From: Chryseolinea sp. H1M3-3
Lineage (GTDB): Bacteria > Bacteroidota > Bacteroidia > Cytophagales > Cyclobacteriaceae
Length of the DNA stretch: 64,000 bases
Direction: 5' to 3'
NCBI RefSeq assembly: GCF_029360725.1
Contig: NZ_JARKMY010000009.1
Span: forward strand, 434,001 to 498,000
In this document: positions 53,591 through 63,966 of the stretch, piece after piece
Position numbering within the stretch: the stretch's first letter is position 1
Layout of the letters: every line of letters begins with the position of its first letter
Program-made: the position numbers and the translations under genes
The notes under the pieces: model-generated
What the model saw: the letters and a program-made list of their open reading frames with translations, nothing else
Database searches by the model: none
What the model was told of the DNA's origin: nothing

Positions 53591-55651
53591 CTATTTTTTT
53601 ACCAAAATCAGTCGATGAAGCAAAAGCGTCTTTTTCAATGCATCTGTTTTAAATCGGATAGTGATGGTTTTCTTAAACTCCTTTACTTCCAGATCCGCTA
53701 TAAAAAGGTCTTTTATACGCGCTCCATTGGCGTCGTAGGTGGATATCCAATGAGATAATGGTGACTGGCGCTGCCACATTGAGAAGTCGCACCCTTCCGG
53801 GGTTTTCTGAATATCCAATAGCAGCCTGTAACTAGCATTAGGGATTTCGTTCAAAGATATTCTTAACCACGTATCATTTCCGGCTGTAAAGAAATAACTC
53901 TCACCTCCTGTTCCAAACTTCCACGTGGTCTTGATGTCGAGATTACCAAAAACATTGTAGTCCATCAGCTGTGGATAAATTACAAGTGTATCCGGTAAAA
54001 ACACTTGGGTGCTTGCTGACTCAGGTTCTATGACTGATGCCGGGGGTTGATCAGCGTAATATAAACCAATCGATGTATACTCAACGGGAAAAGCATTGCC
54101 AACCGGACCATGTTCAATGCCATGGTAAAAACTTTTTGAAAAGGATATCTTATCCGACAGGAAGAGACGATAACCACCCGTACGGGCAAACGGCAATGAA
54201 TAATCTAACGACCCGTGTAGGGGTAGACTCATTCTTCCATCCCACCTGTCGAGCATCGCATACCAGCCGCCGTTGAAATAATCTTCTGATCCGGTACCAT
54301 GCATCCGAAAACCACCATCGATGGCGGTGGAGTCATCGCCTTCAAAAAAAATAGTCATTCCTGATTTTAGCCCCTGTGACTGTAAAACAGTGCCTACATA
54401 ATGCCCTTTGCCTTTCACATTCGACAACACATGTTGTTTTCCTTTTGCGGGGCGATCATTAGTCCAATGCGCATAAAATTTTCCTTCCCGCTCTTCTATT
54501 CTTGATTGAGAAGAATGCCACACTTTTATATTTATCTTTGCTGGCGCTAAATTATTGTTGTCCTTCCTGTAGACAAATTCAATTTTCGCTGCGTTACCAA
54601 ATGGCATGGGAAAGTAACAGTAATTTTTACTGCCTTGCGTTCCTAACAGCAAGCTTTGCATAGATGAAGATCCGAATGCAAACCCGAAAAAATCTGCTAC
54701 GGGACAAAACACAGCAGGCTGCGGTTCATTGTCCCAGGTTATTCGAATGTCAATATTTTTGTTCAGCCCAGTGAAAACATGAATCGGTTCAATTTCGATT
54801 CCGAGGATCCTGCCGCCCTTGTAAGTCTCGAAAGCTGTCACCGTTTCATTCGGCTTAATCGTTATTTCTTTATGCGACTCGGACATCTCGCGGGGATAAA
54901 AATCACGAACAGACTTTTCATCCATACTCCATAGGCTCTCAATTTTTTGAAACGCTGATTTTTCCTCTGCAGAAAGATCCATCGAAAAATTTTTCACTTT
55001 TGTTCCTTCCGGATATAGCCGATATTGAATCTGATGAAATTGCATTCTCTTACCTCTTGAAACAATTCGGCAGCTTTTTTCAAACGTAATGGGCACGTAA
55101 CAATAAAATCCGCCTAACTGGTTTCCACACAAGGGAGCTACGAAAGGAAACTCCTTTCCTGAAAACAGATCCATGTATTTAATAGAGAATGTTGGATGAT
55201 CAGCATCAATATAAAAATCCAATGTATCTTCTGTTGGTGTCGGTGTCCATATCCTGTTAATAACACCGCTACCTTTGACATCAAAAATCACAAGACTGCT
55301 GTCAGCATTTCTTCTTAAAAACGAATACGTTCCATTGAAGCCATCATTATTTTTCCAGGTGGTATCATAGGTGGATACTTGTCCGTCATAAACGTTTTCA
55401 ACGTACTGTGGGAGTGACGAGATATCATGAAAAACTTTTAGCTCATTCGATAAGGTGCCAACTCCCAACGGGATGTAGCCAAATGATTTTTGTATTTTTT
55501 TAGAACAGCTTCCTAAAACCAACACAAGAAATATTGCCAGTATGAATGATCGCCGCTTATAAAATCGAAGTGCGCTTCGAAATCCAAAAGCATGGATGAG
55601 ACAGCGTCTTAGCGGCATCTTTGTCCTGGATAAAAAATCAAACATGATCAT
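53591..55651 (-). CDS. DUF2961 protein (GH172-like) lipoprotein
   Basis: This protein of about 686 residues carries a DUF2961 domain, the family now called GH172, whose members include a difructose-dianhydride synthase/hydrolase and an arabinofuranosidase. Seen features: NVYDGQVSTYDTTWKNNDGFN, the region FDVKGSGVINRIWTPTPTEDTLDFYID, and FEGDDSTAIDGGFRMHGTGSEDYFNGGWY with the conserved acidic residues. A hydrophobic stretch ending VLVLGSC marks a lipoprotein, but its leader is unusually long; possible starts are ATG at 55651, 55645 or 55618 (a TTG at 55666 is least likely). It stands between OmpA and an ankyrin gene. Substrate, probably a plant or microbial fructan or arabinan, is not shown. 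Confidence 0.87.
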   Translation of the reverse strand: MIMFDFLSRTKMPLRRCLIHAFGFRSALRFYKRRSFILAIFLVLVLGSCSKKIQKSFGYIPLGVGTLSNELKVFHDISSLPQYVENVYDGQVSTYDTTWKNNDGFNGTYSFLRRNADSSLVIFDVKGSGVINRIWTPTPTEDTLDFYIDADHPTFSIKYMDLFSGKEFPFVAPLCGNQLGGFYCYVPITFEKSCRIVSRGKRMQFHQIQYRLYPEGTKVKNFSMDLSAEEKSAFQKIESLWSMDEKSVRDFYPREMSESHKEITIKPNETVTAFETYKGGRILGIEIEPIHVFTGLNKNIDIRITWDNEPQPAVFCPVADFFGFAFGSSSMQSLLLGTQGSKNYCYFPMPFGNAAKIEFVYRKDNNNLAPAKINIKVWHSSQSRIEEREGKFYAHWTNDRPAKGKQHVLSNVKGKGHYVGTVLQSQGLKSGMTIFFEGDDSTAIDGGFRMHGTGSEDYFNGGWYAMLDRWDGRMSLPLHGSLDYSLPFARTGGYRLFLSDKISFSKSFYHGIEHGPVGNAFPVEYTSIGLYYADQPPASVIEPESASTQVFLPDTLVIYPQLMDYNVFGNLDIKTTWKFGTGGESYFFTAGNDTWLRISLNEIPNASYRLLLDIQKTPEGCDFSMWQRQSPLSHWISTYDANGARIKDLFIADLEVKEFKKTITIRFKTDALKKTLLLHRLILVKK

Positions 55652-55735
55652 TAATTTGAAATACAAATTAGGGAGAATGGAGACATTCTCAAGGATGCGC
55701 CAGCTTTTGTTTTAGACTGAGGAATTGTAAAAAGC

Positions 55736-56377
55736 CTACGCTCTAAAATTACCGTAACAGAGTTTTCGAAGGATAGTCCGGGGTCGTAAGTACCAACTTG
55801 CCCAGGTAAGAGGCGAATCGCCATGCATGTCTTTTATGTCTGGCTTTGCACCTGAATCAAGAAGCAGCTGAATAATTTCTTCGGATGCAAAAGCCGCAGC
55901 GCGGTGAAGCGGTGTTTCTCCTTTGGTACGACAATCGCGCATGAAAGCTCCCGTCTCTACTCCATCATTCGTTTTGATGTTCGGGTTAGCGCCGTAACGA
56001 AGGAGTACTTTGATCACTTCATCAAACTTTGGTTGACTCGTCTTACTTAATGCTGCATGTAACGGCGTTTCGCCGGTATCGCGCAATGGAAAATTTACGG
56101 CTGCACCATTTTCAAGCAAGTATTCACATAGCTGCGCATGACCGTGGAAGGCAGCACCATTTAAATCAAAATTTTCACCTAACGAATGAAGAACCTCCCC
56201 ATGCTGAATTAAAATCTTAATGGCACTCACATCTCCGAAGTAGCCACACCATTGGATTAATGAAACACCATGTTCATTCTTTGTTGTTGCCGGTTGACCT
56301 TCTGCAAGGAACTCAACCACTAAGTCAGTACGACCATCAACGATTTTATGGAGGAGATTTTTATTGTCAGTTTTCAT
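55736..56377 (-). CDS. Ankyrin repeat protein
   Basis: This 213-residue cytoplasmic protein is made of about five ankyrin repeats: EHGVSLIQWCGYFGDVSAIKILIQHG, NGAAFHGHAQLCEYLLENGAAVNFPL, TGETPLHAALSKTSQPKFDEVIKVLLRYGANPNIKT and KGETPLHRAAAFASEEIIQLLLDSGAKPDIKDMHGDSPLTWA, each a helix pair with the TPLH/GA pattern. It has no signal peptide or catalytic motif. Ankyrin proteins bind other proteins; the partner is unknown. It stands alone, divergent from nothing and 69 bp upstream of the DUF2961 gene, and could be co-transcribed with it. Confidence 0.9.
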   Translation of the reverse strand: MKTDNKNLLHKIVDGRTDLVVEFLAEGQPATTKNEHGVSLIQWCGYFGDVSAIKILIQHGEVLHSLGENFDLNGAAFHGHAQLCEYLLENGAAVNFPLRDTGETPLHAALSKTSQPKFDEVIKVLLRYGANPNIKTNDGVETGAFMRDCRTKGETPLHRAAAFASEEIIQLLLDSGAKPDIKDMHGDSPLTWASWYLRPRTILRKLCYGNFRA

Positions 56378-56568
56378 AGGGTTGGTGGCGTAAGTTCGTC
56401 AGGGATAATGCTAATGAACCTAAATTACCCTAAAAATTTAAATCTCAGAAACACCGAAGTATCGATACCAGATTGCCACTAACCACCAGAACATTCAACC
56501 TGACAGAACACAAAAGAACCGCGCATAGACACCTGACTTCGCACATTAAGAACGGAAACCCCAACACT

Positions 56569-57333
56569 TCACTTCACCCACGCTTTCAATTCCTCGTACG
56601 GAATTAAAACTTCCGTGGGCCCGGCGGCATACGGTGCGATTTCATAGTTGTTATAGAAAAATACAATACCCTCTTTTTTGAAACCGTAATTTTTATTCAG
56701 CTCAAATTTATCTTCCGGAAATTCAAAATAGTTTTCACTTAAAGAAGCCGTGTCGGCTAATTGGCGGCTTTGTCTGAATATTTTATTTCCGGCACTTGTA
56801 AGTGCTTCATTGTATCCTGGCTTCAATAAATTATCTAAGGTAAAATCTGCACCTGTTCTTGGATTCAAGTTTATAAAATAAACGCCCGAGCCACCATGGG
56901 CGCCCCCGGTGTAGTATTCATCGTTAACAGAAAGACTCAGCAAGGAATCGGTTAATACTTCCACGTTGACGTTGGCTGTATAGTGCCACCCCCCAAAAGC
57001 CTCCGGAATTTCACTTTTGAAATCATCATAATCCTGAATGAAGATCCTACCTATCTCCTGCATACTTAAGCCCTGCGACTCAGGATTACCGAGCGATACA
57101 GCTGCATCAATTCGCTGTTTGATAACTTTTGTGACCATTGAATCAATGCCCGAAAATTCCGGGTAGGTAACTTCGAAATAAGCGCAAGCGAGTGTATCGG
57201 ACTTACATCCGCCCTGTGATTCAATTCGAAACGTTTTAGTCTCAAAACTTATGGGCGTTTCCTTTTCTTCTTTCGGGCTACCGCATGAAAAAATTACAAC
57301 GCACGGAAGTATAAAGCCAACAAAATACTTCAT
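56569..57333 (-). CDS. DUF4163/DUF3298 exported lipoprotein
   Basis: This 254-residue protein has a lipoprotein signal (MKYFVGFILPCVVIFSC, Cys17) and two domains seen in the RsiV/PdaC type: DUF4163 (about 45-130, with YPEFSG and a helix) and DUF3298 (about 145-240, with YYTGGAHGGSGVYFINLNPRTG and a final FYNNYEIAPYAAGPTEVLIPYEEL). In Gram-positive proteins these regions bind lysozyme or peptidoglycan; here the partner is unknown. It begins 7 bp after the TlpA-like gene's stop, so it is the last gene of alaS-gatB-tlpA-DUF3298. The repeat-like string CAACACTTC lies at its 3' end. Confidence 0.88.
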   Translation of the reverse strand: MKYFVGFILPCVVIFSCGSPKEEKETPISFETKTFRIESQGGCKSDTLACAYFEVTYPEFSGIDSMVTKVIKQRIDAAVSLGNPESQGLSMQEIGRIFIQDYDDFKSEIPEAFGGWHYTANVNVEVLTDSLLSLSVNDEYYTGGAHGGSGVYFINLNPRTGADFTLDNLLKPGYNEALTSAGNKIFRQSRQLADTASLSENYFEFPEDKFELNKNYGFKKEGIVFFYNNYEIAPYAAGPTEVLIPYEELKAWVK

Positions 57334-57340
57334 TCGAAAT

Positions 57341-58552
57341 CTATTTTTTAAAAACTTCAGCTAACTTCTTTTCAAGCGCTGGTCCACGAAGATTCTTCGC
57401 GATGATTATACCATTCGGATCAAGCAACAACGAGAATGGAATACCTGTGATGTTATAAGTTTTAGCAGCTTCTGACTGCCAGTACTTTAAATCAGAAACA
57501 TGTGTCCAGGCCAGCTTATCTTCCTCAATTGCTCTTAACCAATCGTCTTTTTTACGATCAAGCGATACTCCAAATACCGTGAACCCTTGATTCTTAAATT
57601 TATGAAAGACACGTACCACGTTGGGATTTTCCTGGCGGCAAGGGCCACACCATTTTGCCCAAAAATCCACCAACACATACTTACCTTTCATACTCGATAG
57701 TTTAACTACCTGGCCCGTTGTATCAGGCAGCGCAATCTCTGGTGCCGGCTGGCCGATGGCGATGGTCTTCATTTTATCGACCATGCTGACAAAGGCTTTC
57801 GCATGCTCGTAGTTAGGCCACTCTTTTCTTAGCTTGTTGGCTACTGCCAGATACGTATCAAAATGCTGGTCGGCATCGATGGCTTTGCTCTGCAAAAGAT
57901 TGATAACACCGAGCGATGGCGGTTCCTTCTTTAAAAGGTCGGCGACCTGCTGTTGGCCTTTAGCGACCTCGTTCATATACGTTGCATGTAATTCCGCCAT
58001 TTTAGCTTCATTTTTCACTTGGGCGGCTTCAGAATACTGTTGGCTGATCTTCGCCATTTCTGGTGACGATTCGACATCGCGCAAGATGGTTTGAGTCTTG
58101 CGGATGATATCGATATCGGGTGAACCTTTGATTTCAATAAAGCCGTTAGGATCATTACCATCCACGTTGATCTCCACGTTGCTTTTATATAAGATAAAAT
58201 CAACATACTGTTTGTTGAAGAATGTAATCTTATAATAACCGGGCTGAGAAAGCTTAATCTTTTTCGAATACGTGTAATTGCTCTTTAACTTCACTGTATC
58301 CTGCCAGCCCATGCCGCCATTAATGATTTCCTGAATAAGAATCTGGCCTTGCTGTGGAAATCCGACTTTCCCACTCACCGTCACTTCCCAGCTATCCGCG
58401 CTCGCAGTAGCATTGGCGTCTTCCTTACTCGCCGACGAGCAGGAAAAGCAGAAAGCAAAAAGCAATAAACCAAATGTAAATAGCCTTCCTAAAGTGCGTC
58501 TCAAACTCTCGCTTCGGACGGTAAGCTCTAAGCTGTTTTCTCCTCTTATCAT
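57341..58552 (-). CDS. TlpA-like thiol-disulfide oxidoreductase lipoprotein
   Basis: This 403-residue envelope protein has a lipoprotein leader (FGLLLFAFCFSC), an N-terminal DUF4369-like beta domain (about 50-150: VSGKVGFPQQGQILIQEI, then SYTYSKKIKLSQPGYYKITF), a helical linker, and a thioredoxin domain (about 265-403) with the active site WCGPC at 301-305 (Cys302, Cys305). Such proteins reduce disulfides in the periplasm, for example in cytochrome maturation. The start ATG at 58552 overlaps the gatB stop (ATGA), which supports this start despite its long basic leader. An unusual neighbour for a tRNA amidotransferase; both depend on the same transcript. Confidence 0.9.
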   Translation of the reverse strand: MIRGENSLELTVRSESLRRTLGRLFTFGLLLFAFCFSCSSASKEDANATASADSWEVTVSGKVGFPQQGQILIQEIINGGMGWQDTVKLKSNYTYSKKIKLSQPGYYKITFFNKQYVDFILYKSNVEINVDGNDPNGFIEIKGSPDIDIIRKTQTILRDVESSPEMAKISQQYSEAAQVKNEAKMAELHATYMNEVAKGQQQVADLLKKEPPSLGVINLLQSKAIDADQHFDTYLAVANKLRKEWPNYEHAKAFVSMVDKMKTIAIGQPAPEIALPDTTGQVVKLSSMKGKYVLVDFWAKWCGPCRQENPNVVRVFHKFKNQGFTVFGVSLDRKKDDWLRAIEEDKLAWTHVSDLKYWQSEAAKTYNITGIPFSLLLDPNGIIIAKNLRGPALEKKLAEVFKK

Positions 58553-60006
58553 ACCTCTTCTAATTTTTTTGTGATCAATGCATTTGCAACTTTCGGGTCT
58601 GCCTTCCCTTTACTCCTTTTCATTACCTCCCCCATAAACATACCGACAATTCCTTTCTTGCCATTTTTGTATTCTTCCACTTTCAATGGAAATTCTTTCA
58701 GCACCTCATCAATAATGGGAATGATAGCGTCCTGATTACTTTCCTGGATGAGGTTTAACTGCTGAGCAACTTCCAGCGACGATTTATTCGGGTTCTTTAA
58801 CAACTCCGGGAATACACGCTGGGATGCCACAGAAAAGCTAATCTTACCAGAATCCACGAGCGCGATCAAATCGACCAACTCTTTTGGCTTAATAGGAAGT
58901 TCGTCTGCCGACAAACTCAGGTCATTCAGACAGGATTTAACCGGTCCCATTACCCAGTTGGAGGCAGCCTTATAATTCTTGGTAAGCTTGCATAATTCCT
59001 CGAAATACAGAGCTATATCTTTCGAGTCGGTCAACACTTGCGCATCGTATTCCGGAAGATTCAGTTCAGCGATGTATTTGTTATACAACTCGCGTGGAAG
59101 CGCCGGCATGGTGGCCTTGATTTCATTCAACCATTTGTCAGATACTTCCAATGGACTTAAATCAGGGTCAGGGAAGTATCGATAGTCATTTAATTCCTCT
59201 TTTGTGCGCATGCCAAAGGTGAGTCCGGTGGCCGCATCAAATGTTCGTGTTTCCGATGGAATCGTATTACCTTTTTCAATTTCTTCAATCTGACGCTCAA
59301 TTTCGTGATCGATAGCGCGCTGAACATTTCGGATAGAGTTCATATTTTTTACCTCTACCTTTTTACCAAATTCCTTCGCTCCTTTCAACATTACTGAAAT
59401 ATTTGCATCACAACGCAAAGATCCTTCTTCCATATTACCGTCACAAATATCCAGGTAACGAACAAGTTTTCTGATTTCGGTTAAGTATGCATACGCCTCG
59501 TCGGAAGTTCGCATGTCCGGCTGACTTACAATTTCAATCAACGGTACGCCTGCACGGTTAAAGTCGACGAGTGTATCCGGCTCTGCAGCCAAGTGCATAG
59601 ATTTACCCGCATCTTCTTCAATGTGAATTCGGTGCAATTCAACATTCCGCTCTCCTTCTTTAGTGTTGATGGTAACATAGCCACCTTTGCAAATGGGCGT
59701 TCTGTCTTGCGTAATCTGATAGCCTTTCGGAAGATCTGGATAGAAATAATTCTTTCGATCAAAGATGTTAAAGCGTGTTATTTCAGAGTGACAGGCAATT
59801 CCCATTTTTATCGCATACTCAACAACTTTTTTATTGAGTCGCGGTAGTGTTCCAGGATGAGCGAGCGTAACAACGCCAACATTTGTATTAGGAAGACTAC
59901 CGTATGCTGTAGAGTCCGTATTATATATTTTACTCTTGGTTAGAAGTTGTGCGTGAACTTCCAGGCCGATAACTGAAATGTATTTGTCTCTGATTGATTT
60001 GTCCAT
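58549..60006 (-). CDS. gatB: Aspartyl/glutamyl-tRNA amidotransferase subunit B
   Basis: GatB is the tRNA-binding and kinase subunit of the complex that converts Glu-tRNA(Gln) and Asp-tRNA(Asn) to the amide forms. The 485-residue chain has the family's N-terminal GLEVHAQLLTKSKIYNTDS, the LAHPGTLPRLN and KNYFYPDLPKGYQITQ blocks, the RCDANISV block and the C-terminal YqeY-like helical tail (about 330-485). It starts 3 bp after the alaS stop and its stop overlaps the next gene. GatA and GatC are not in this window. Length and motifs are complete. Confidence 0.96.
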   Translation of the reverse strand: MDKSIRDKYISVIGLEVHAQLLTKSKIYNTDSTAYGSLPNTNVGVVTLAHPGTLPRLNKKVVEYAIKMGIACHSEITRFNIFDRKNYFYPDLPKGYQITQDRTPICKGGYVTINTKEGERNVELHRIHIEEDAGKSMHLAAEPDTLVDFNRAGVPLIEIVSQPDMRTSDEAYAYLTEIRKLVRYLDICDGNMEEGSLRCDANISVMLKGAKEFGKKVEVKNMNSIRNVQRAIDHEIERQIEEIEKGNTIPSETRTFDAATGLTFGMRTKEELNDYRYFPDPDLSPLEVSDKWLNEIKATMPALPRELYNKYIAELNLPEYDAQVLTDSKDIALYFEELCKLTKNYKAASNWVMGPVKSCLNDLSLSADELPIKPKELVDLIALVDSGKISFSVASQRVFPELLKNPNKSSLEVAQQLNLIQESNQDAIIPIIDEVLKEFPLKVEEYKNGKKGIVGMFMGEVMKRSKGKADPKVANALITKKLEEV

Positions 60007-60009
60007 ATA

Positions 60010-62625
60010 TTAGGCTATCAATTTACGAGCTTTTTCTAAAACAGCGTTTAATCCGTTCAAGTTCTTGCCGCCGGCGGTTGCAAAAAAAGGTTGACCTCCC
60101 CCACCACCTTCAATTTCTTTCGCGAGCTCCTTCACAAGGTTTCCTGCGTGATATTTATTGGTCAGCGCAAGTTTTTCACCGATCATCACTGTGACTTGCG
60201 GCTTACTTTCAACGTCTGCAGCCAGAATCAGCAGCAAATCATCAAATTGATTTCGCAAACCATAAGCAATGTTTTTAAGTGCTTCTGCATTAGCTACCGT
60301 TACGCGCTCTATAATCAAATGATAACCATTACTCTTTACTGCCTTTTTTGCAAGCTGATCTTTTAATAAGTTCGCTTGCTCTTGTTGGAAGAGCTCAACT
60401 TTCTTTTCCAGCGCATGCTTTTCCTCCAACAAATTCATGGTGGTGGTAATAAGGTCTTTCGGATTCTTTAATAATTCCCGCACCTTATCCAACACCCGTA
60501 GTTCTTCACGAACGTATTGTTCAGCCCCATCGGCCGTAATAGCTTCAATTCTTCTTACACCGGCAGCTACCGAACTTTCAGAAATAATTTTAAACAAACC
60601 GATCTGACCTGTCGCCGGAACATGTGTTCCACCGCAAAGTTCCACCGAAAAATCAGGGTCAAAAGTAATGACTCTTACAAAGTCACCGTACTTTTCGCCA
60701 AACAGAGCCATCGCACCAAGCGATTTTGCTTTTTCTATAGGTACATTTCGTTTTTCGTCGAGTTTAATGTTCTCCCGGATTTTTTGATTCACGATGTCTT
60801 CAACTTTTAGAATTTCATCATTTGTCATGGCCGTAAAATGCGAAAAGTCAAAACGCAAAATCTTGTCACTCACCAAAGAACCTTTCTGCTCTACATGCTT
60901 TCCCAATACCTGACGCAGTGTGGCATGCAGCAGGTGCGTTGCAGAGTGATTGTCCATCGAAAGCATGCGCTTTCTTTTATCTACTTGCGCGTGAAAAGTG
61001 GCATTTAAATTCTCAGGAAGTTTTTCAGCAAAATGAACGATCATTTCATTTTCCTTTTTTGTATCGATAATGAAAATTTTCTCATTTGCATTTTCGATGT
61101 AACCGATATCTCCCACTTGGCCGCCACTTTCCGCATAAAAGGGTGTACGATCAAATACGAGTTGAATGAGCTCTTTATTTTTTTGTTTGATCTTTCTGTA
61201 CTTCACAATTTTCACGTCCGTACTCAAATGATCGTAACCGATGAATTCCGGTTTCTGATCTTCTCCAACCAAAAACCAATCGCCTGTTTCTTTTGCTGCG
61301 GCTGCCTTCGAACGTGACTTCTGCTTTTCCATTTCCGCCTTGAAGCCTTGCTCATCAACGGAAAATCCACGCTCGCGTGCTATTAAAGAAGTGAGATCAA
61401 GCGGAAAGCCAAAGGTGTCGTATAACTCAAATGCTTGTTCGCCACTAACAGTTTTATTCTTCAGGTCAGTCTCGATAATTTCCAATCGCTTTAAACCTTT
61501 TTCAAGTGTTCTCAGGAAAGATGATTCTTCTTCTAAAATCACCTTGCCCACATACTCCTTCTGTTTTTCTAATTCCGGAAATACATCTTTCAACTGGTTT
61601 CCTAAAACCGGCACTAACTTATGTATGAATGGCTCTTTGAAATTTAAAAATGTAAATCCATAGCGTACGGCTCTTCTTAATATCCGGCGAATAACATACC
61701 CTGCGCCCGTGTTAGAAGGGAGTTGACCATCAGCGATAGCAAATGAAACAGCCCGAACGTGATCGGCGATAACACGCATCGCTATGTCGGACTTCTCATC
61801 TTGTTTGTATTTTACCTTTGCGGCCTCGCCGATAAAATCAATGAGTGGTGAAAATACATCGGTGTCATAATTCGAAGTTTTCTTCTGAATCGCCATACAC
61901 AAGCGTTCAAAACCCATCCCGGTATCAACGTGCTGTGCAGGTAATTTTTCAAGAGAGCCATCAGCTTTACGGTTGAACTCCATGAATACAAGATTCCAGA
62001 TCTCGACTACCTGGGGATGATCATTGTTTACCAATTCTTTCCCGGGGATTCTGTTTACTTCATCTTCCGTTCTTAAATCGACATGAATTTCAGAACAAGG
62101 ACCACAAGGCCCCATCTCCCCCATTTCCCAGAAGTTATCCTTTTTATTTCCATTCAGTATTCTATCTTCAGCAATAAACTGTTTCCAATAGTCATGCGCT
62201 TCCTGATCAAAACTTAAATTCTCTTTTGAATCACCTTCAAATACGGTGACATACAATCTATCTTTCGGAAGCTTATATACTTCAGTCAACAATTCCCAAG
62301 CCCATTCGATTGCTTCCTTCTTGAAATAATCACCGAATGACCAATTGCCTAACATTTCAAACAGGGTGTGATGGTAGGTATCAATTCCTACTTCCTCCAG
62401 GTCGTTATGCTTGCCACTTACGCGCAAACATTTTTGCGTGTCAGCAATCCGCGGTTGTCTGGAGGTGGCGTTTCCAAGAAAATAATCTTTGAACTGCACC
62501 ATTCCTGAGTTAGTGAAAAGCAGTGTTGGATCGTTCTTTAGCACGAGAGGTGCCGAAGGAACAATTGCGTGACCTTTGCTGGCAAAAAAATCTAAAAACT
62601 TTCGTCTGATCGAGGCCGAATCCAT
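60010..62625 (-). CDS. alaS: Alanine--tRNA ligase
   Basis: AlaRS charges tRNA(Ala) with alanine. The 871-residue chain shows the full order: class II aminoacylation domain (about 1-250, with [31 protein letters not shown] and [10 protein letters not shown]), tRNA-recognition region, editing domain with zinc-binding HSATHLLH and CGGTHV, and the C-terminal glycine-rich C-Ala domain ending [15 protein letters not shown]. It is the first gene of alaS-gatB-tlpA-DUF3298, 3 bp before gatB. Its start ATG at 62625 gives [19 protein letters not shown], the normal N-terminus. Confidence 0.97.
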   Translation of the reverse strand: MDSASIRRKFLDFFASKGHAIVPSAPLVLKNDPTLLFTNSGMVQFKDYFLGNATSRQPRIADTQKCLRVSGKHNDLEEVGIDTYHHTLFEMLGNWSFGDYFKKEAIEWAWELLTEVYKLPKDRLYVTVFEGDSKENLSFDQEAHDYWKQFIAEDRILNGNKKDNFWEMGEMGPCGPCSEIHVDLRTEDEVNRIPGKELVNNDHPQVVEIWNLVFMEFNRKADGSLEKLPAQHVDTGMGFERLCMAIQKKTSNYDTDVFSPLIDFIGEAAKVKYKQDEKSDIAMRVIADHVRAVSFAIADGQLPSNTGAGYVIRRILRRAVRYGFTFLNFKEPFIHKLVPVLGNQLKDVFPELEKQKEYVGKVILEEESSFLRTLEKGLKRLEIIETDLKNKTVSGEQAFELYDTFGFPLDLTSLIARERGFSVDEQGFKAEMEKQKSRSKAAAAKETGDWFLVGEDQKPEFIGYDHLSTDVKIVKYRKIKQKNKELIQLVFDRTPFYAESGGQVGDIGYIENANEKIFIIDTKKENEMIVHFAEKLPENLNATFHAQVDKRKRMLSMDNHSATHLLHATLRQVLGKHVEQKGSLVSDKILRFDFSHFTAMTNDEILKVEDIVNQKIRENIKLDEKRNVPIEKAKSLGAMALFGEKYGDFVRVITFDPDFSVELCGGTHVPATGQIGLFKIISESSVAAGVRRIEAITADGAEQYVREELRVLDKVRELLKNPKDLITTTMNLLEEKHALEKKVELFQQEQANLLKDQLAKKAVKSNGYHLIIERVTVANAEALKNIAYGLRNQFDDLLLILAADVESKPQVTVMIGEKLALTNKYHAGNLVKELAKEIEGGGGGQPFFATAGGKNLNGLNAVLEKARKLIA

Positions 62626-62852
62626 GAATCTTATATTAATGCGCGTTAAACGTTGAATGAAAGCAAAAAAGCATTGTTGCTCAAGGCTAAAGATTAAGCA
62701 GAAACCCGAAGAAAGCAGGTTTTAAGCCATGAGCTGAAGCTTTTTGCTTTCTGCATTCCACTTTTTCCTATTCAACCCACAAAATTAGCGTCAATTACCG
62801 CTAAACCACCACGTATCCAGGATTTTTTTATTTCTTTGCGCCTAGATTTACG

Positions 62853-63965
62853 ATGCGATACTACTTTTTTCTTTCCATTTTATTTGTCTCTTCTATAATA
62901 AGAGCACAGGAACGAGACACATTGTCTCAACCTTCCGATAGTCTTTCGATTTCTATCCATGTTGCTATTGATACCATTGCTATCGTCCCTGATACAGTAT
63001 CTATTATTGGCGTGGGTGATATTATGATGGGCACCAACTATCCGGAAGATAAGTTGCCTCCAAATGATGGCGCTCACCTATTGAAAAATGTAGAGTCTAT
63101 CTTAAAAGACGCAGATGTTACCTTTGGTAACCTTGAAGGCACATTACTCGATGAAGGCGGTGTACCAAAAAAATGCAATGACCCTAAAGTTTGCTATGCC
63201 TTTCGGACTCCTGTTCGATATGTGAATAATCTTGTGAGGGCAGGTTTTGATATGATGAGCCTTGCAAACAATCATGCTGGTGACATGGGAGACCCCGGCA
63301 GAAAGAGCAGCATCAAAACTTTAGAGGAAGCAAATATTTTACACGCAGGACAAGTTACACACCCTACTGTTATTTTTGAAAAGGACAGTGTCAAATATGG
63401 CCTGGCTGCATTCTCGCCGAATAGCAATTGTGTTGACATAAATGATATTGAAGGCGCTATTGAAATTGTGAAAAGATTGGATTCGATATGTGACATTGTC
63501 ATTGTTTCATTTCATGGTGGCGCTGAGGGAGCAAAATTTGAAAGTGTACCACGCACGAATGAAATATATTATGGTGAAAACCGTGGAGATGTTTACAAGT
63601 TCGCGCATACATTAATAGACGCAGGTGCGGATATAATCTTCGGTCATGGGCCCCATGTTACACGTGCTATTGAAATTTACAATGAACGTTTTATTGCTTA
63701 TAGCCTGGGCAACTTTTGTACTTACCGCGGCATCAGTGTGAATGGCGTTAATGGATTAGCGCCCATCGTCAAAGTGTTTACAGATAAAAAGGGAAAGTTT
63801 TTTTACGGAAAGATCATCCCTACTTATCAAACTTATGAAACCGGTGTCCGAATTGATCCTCAAAATCAGGTAATTAAGAAAATTCAAGAGCTTACAAAAA
63901 AAGATTTTCCTGAATCACCAATTCGGATTGACGAAAATGGTTTAATTACTTACCTTGCTCAATAA
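62853..63965 (+). CDS. CapA family protein (metallophosphatase fold), exported
   Basis: This 370-residue protein has a signal peptide (MRYYFFLSILFVSSIIRAQ) and a CapA domain (about 50-350), the calcineurin-like fold first named for poly-gamma-glutamate capsule synthesis. Motifs: GVGDIMMGTNYP, DVTFGNLEGTLLDEG, SLANNHAGDMGDPG, IVSFHGGAEG and IFGHGPHVTRAIEIYNERFIAYSLGNF, giving the Asp, Asn and His metal ligands. Activity of most such proteins is unproven; surface polymer handling is suggested by family only. It is divergent from alaS and is followed 1 bp later by another start codon on the same strand. Confidence 0.9.
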   Translation: MRYYFFLSILFVSSIIRAQERDTLSQPSDSLSISIHVAIDTIAIVPDTVSIIGVGDIMMGTNYPEDKLPPNDGAHLLKNVESILKDADVTFGNLEGTLLDEGGVPKKCNDPKVCYAFRTPVRYVNNLVRAGFDMMSLANNHAGDMGDPGRKSSIKTLEEANILHAGQVTHPTVIFEKDSVKYGLAAFSPNSNCVDINDIEGAIEIVKRLDSICDIVIVSFHGGAEGAKFESVPRTNEIYYGENRGDVYKFAHTLIDAGADIIFGHGPHVTRAIEIYNERFIAYSLGNFCTYRGISVNGVNGLAPIVKVFTDKKGKFFYGKIIPTYQTYETGVRIDPQNQVIKKIQELTKKDFPESPIRIDENGLITYLAQ

Positions 63966-63966
63966 C

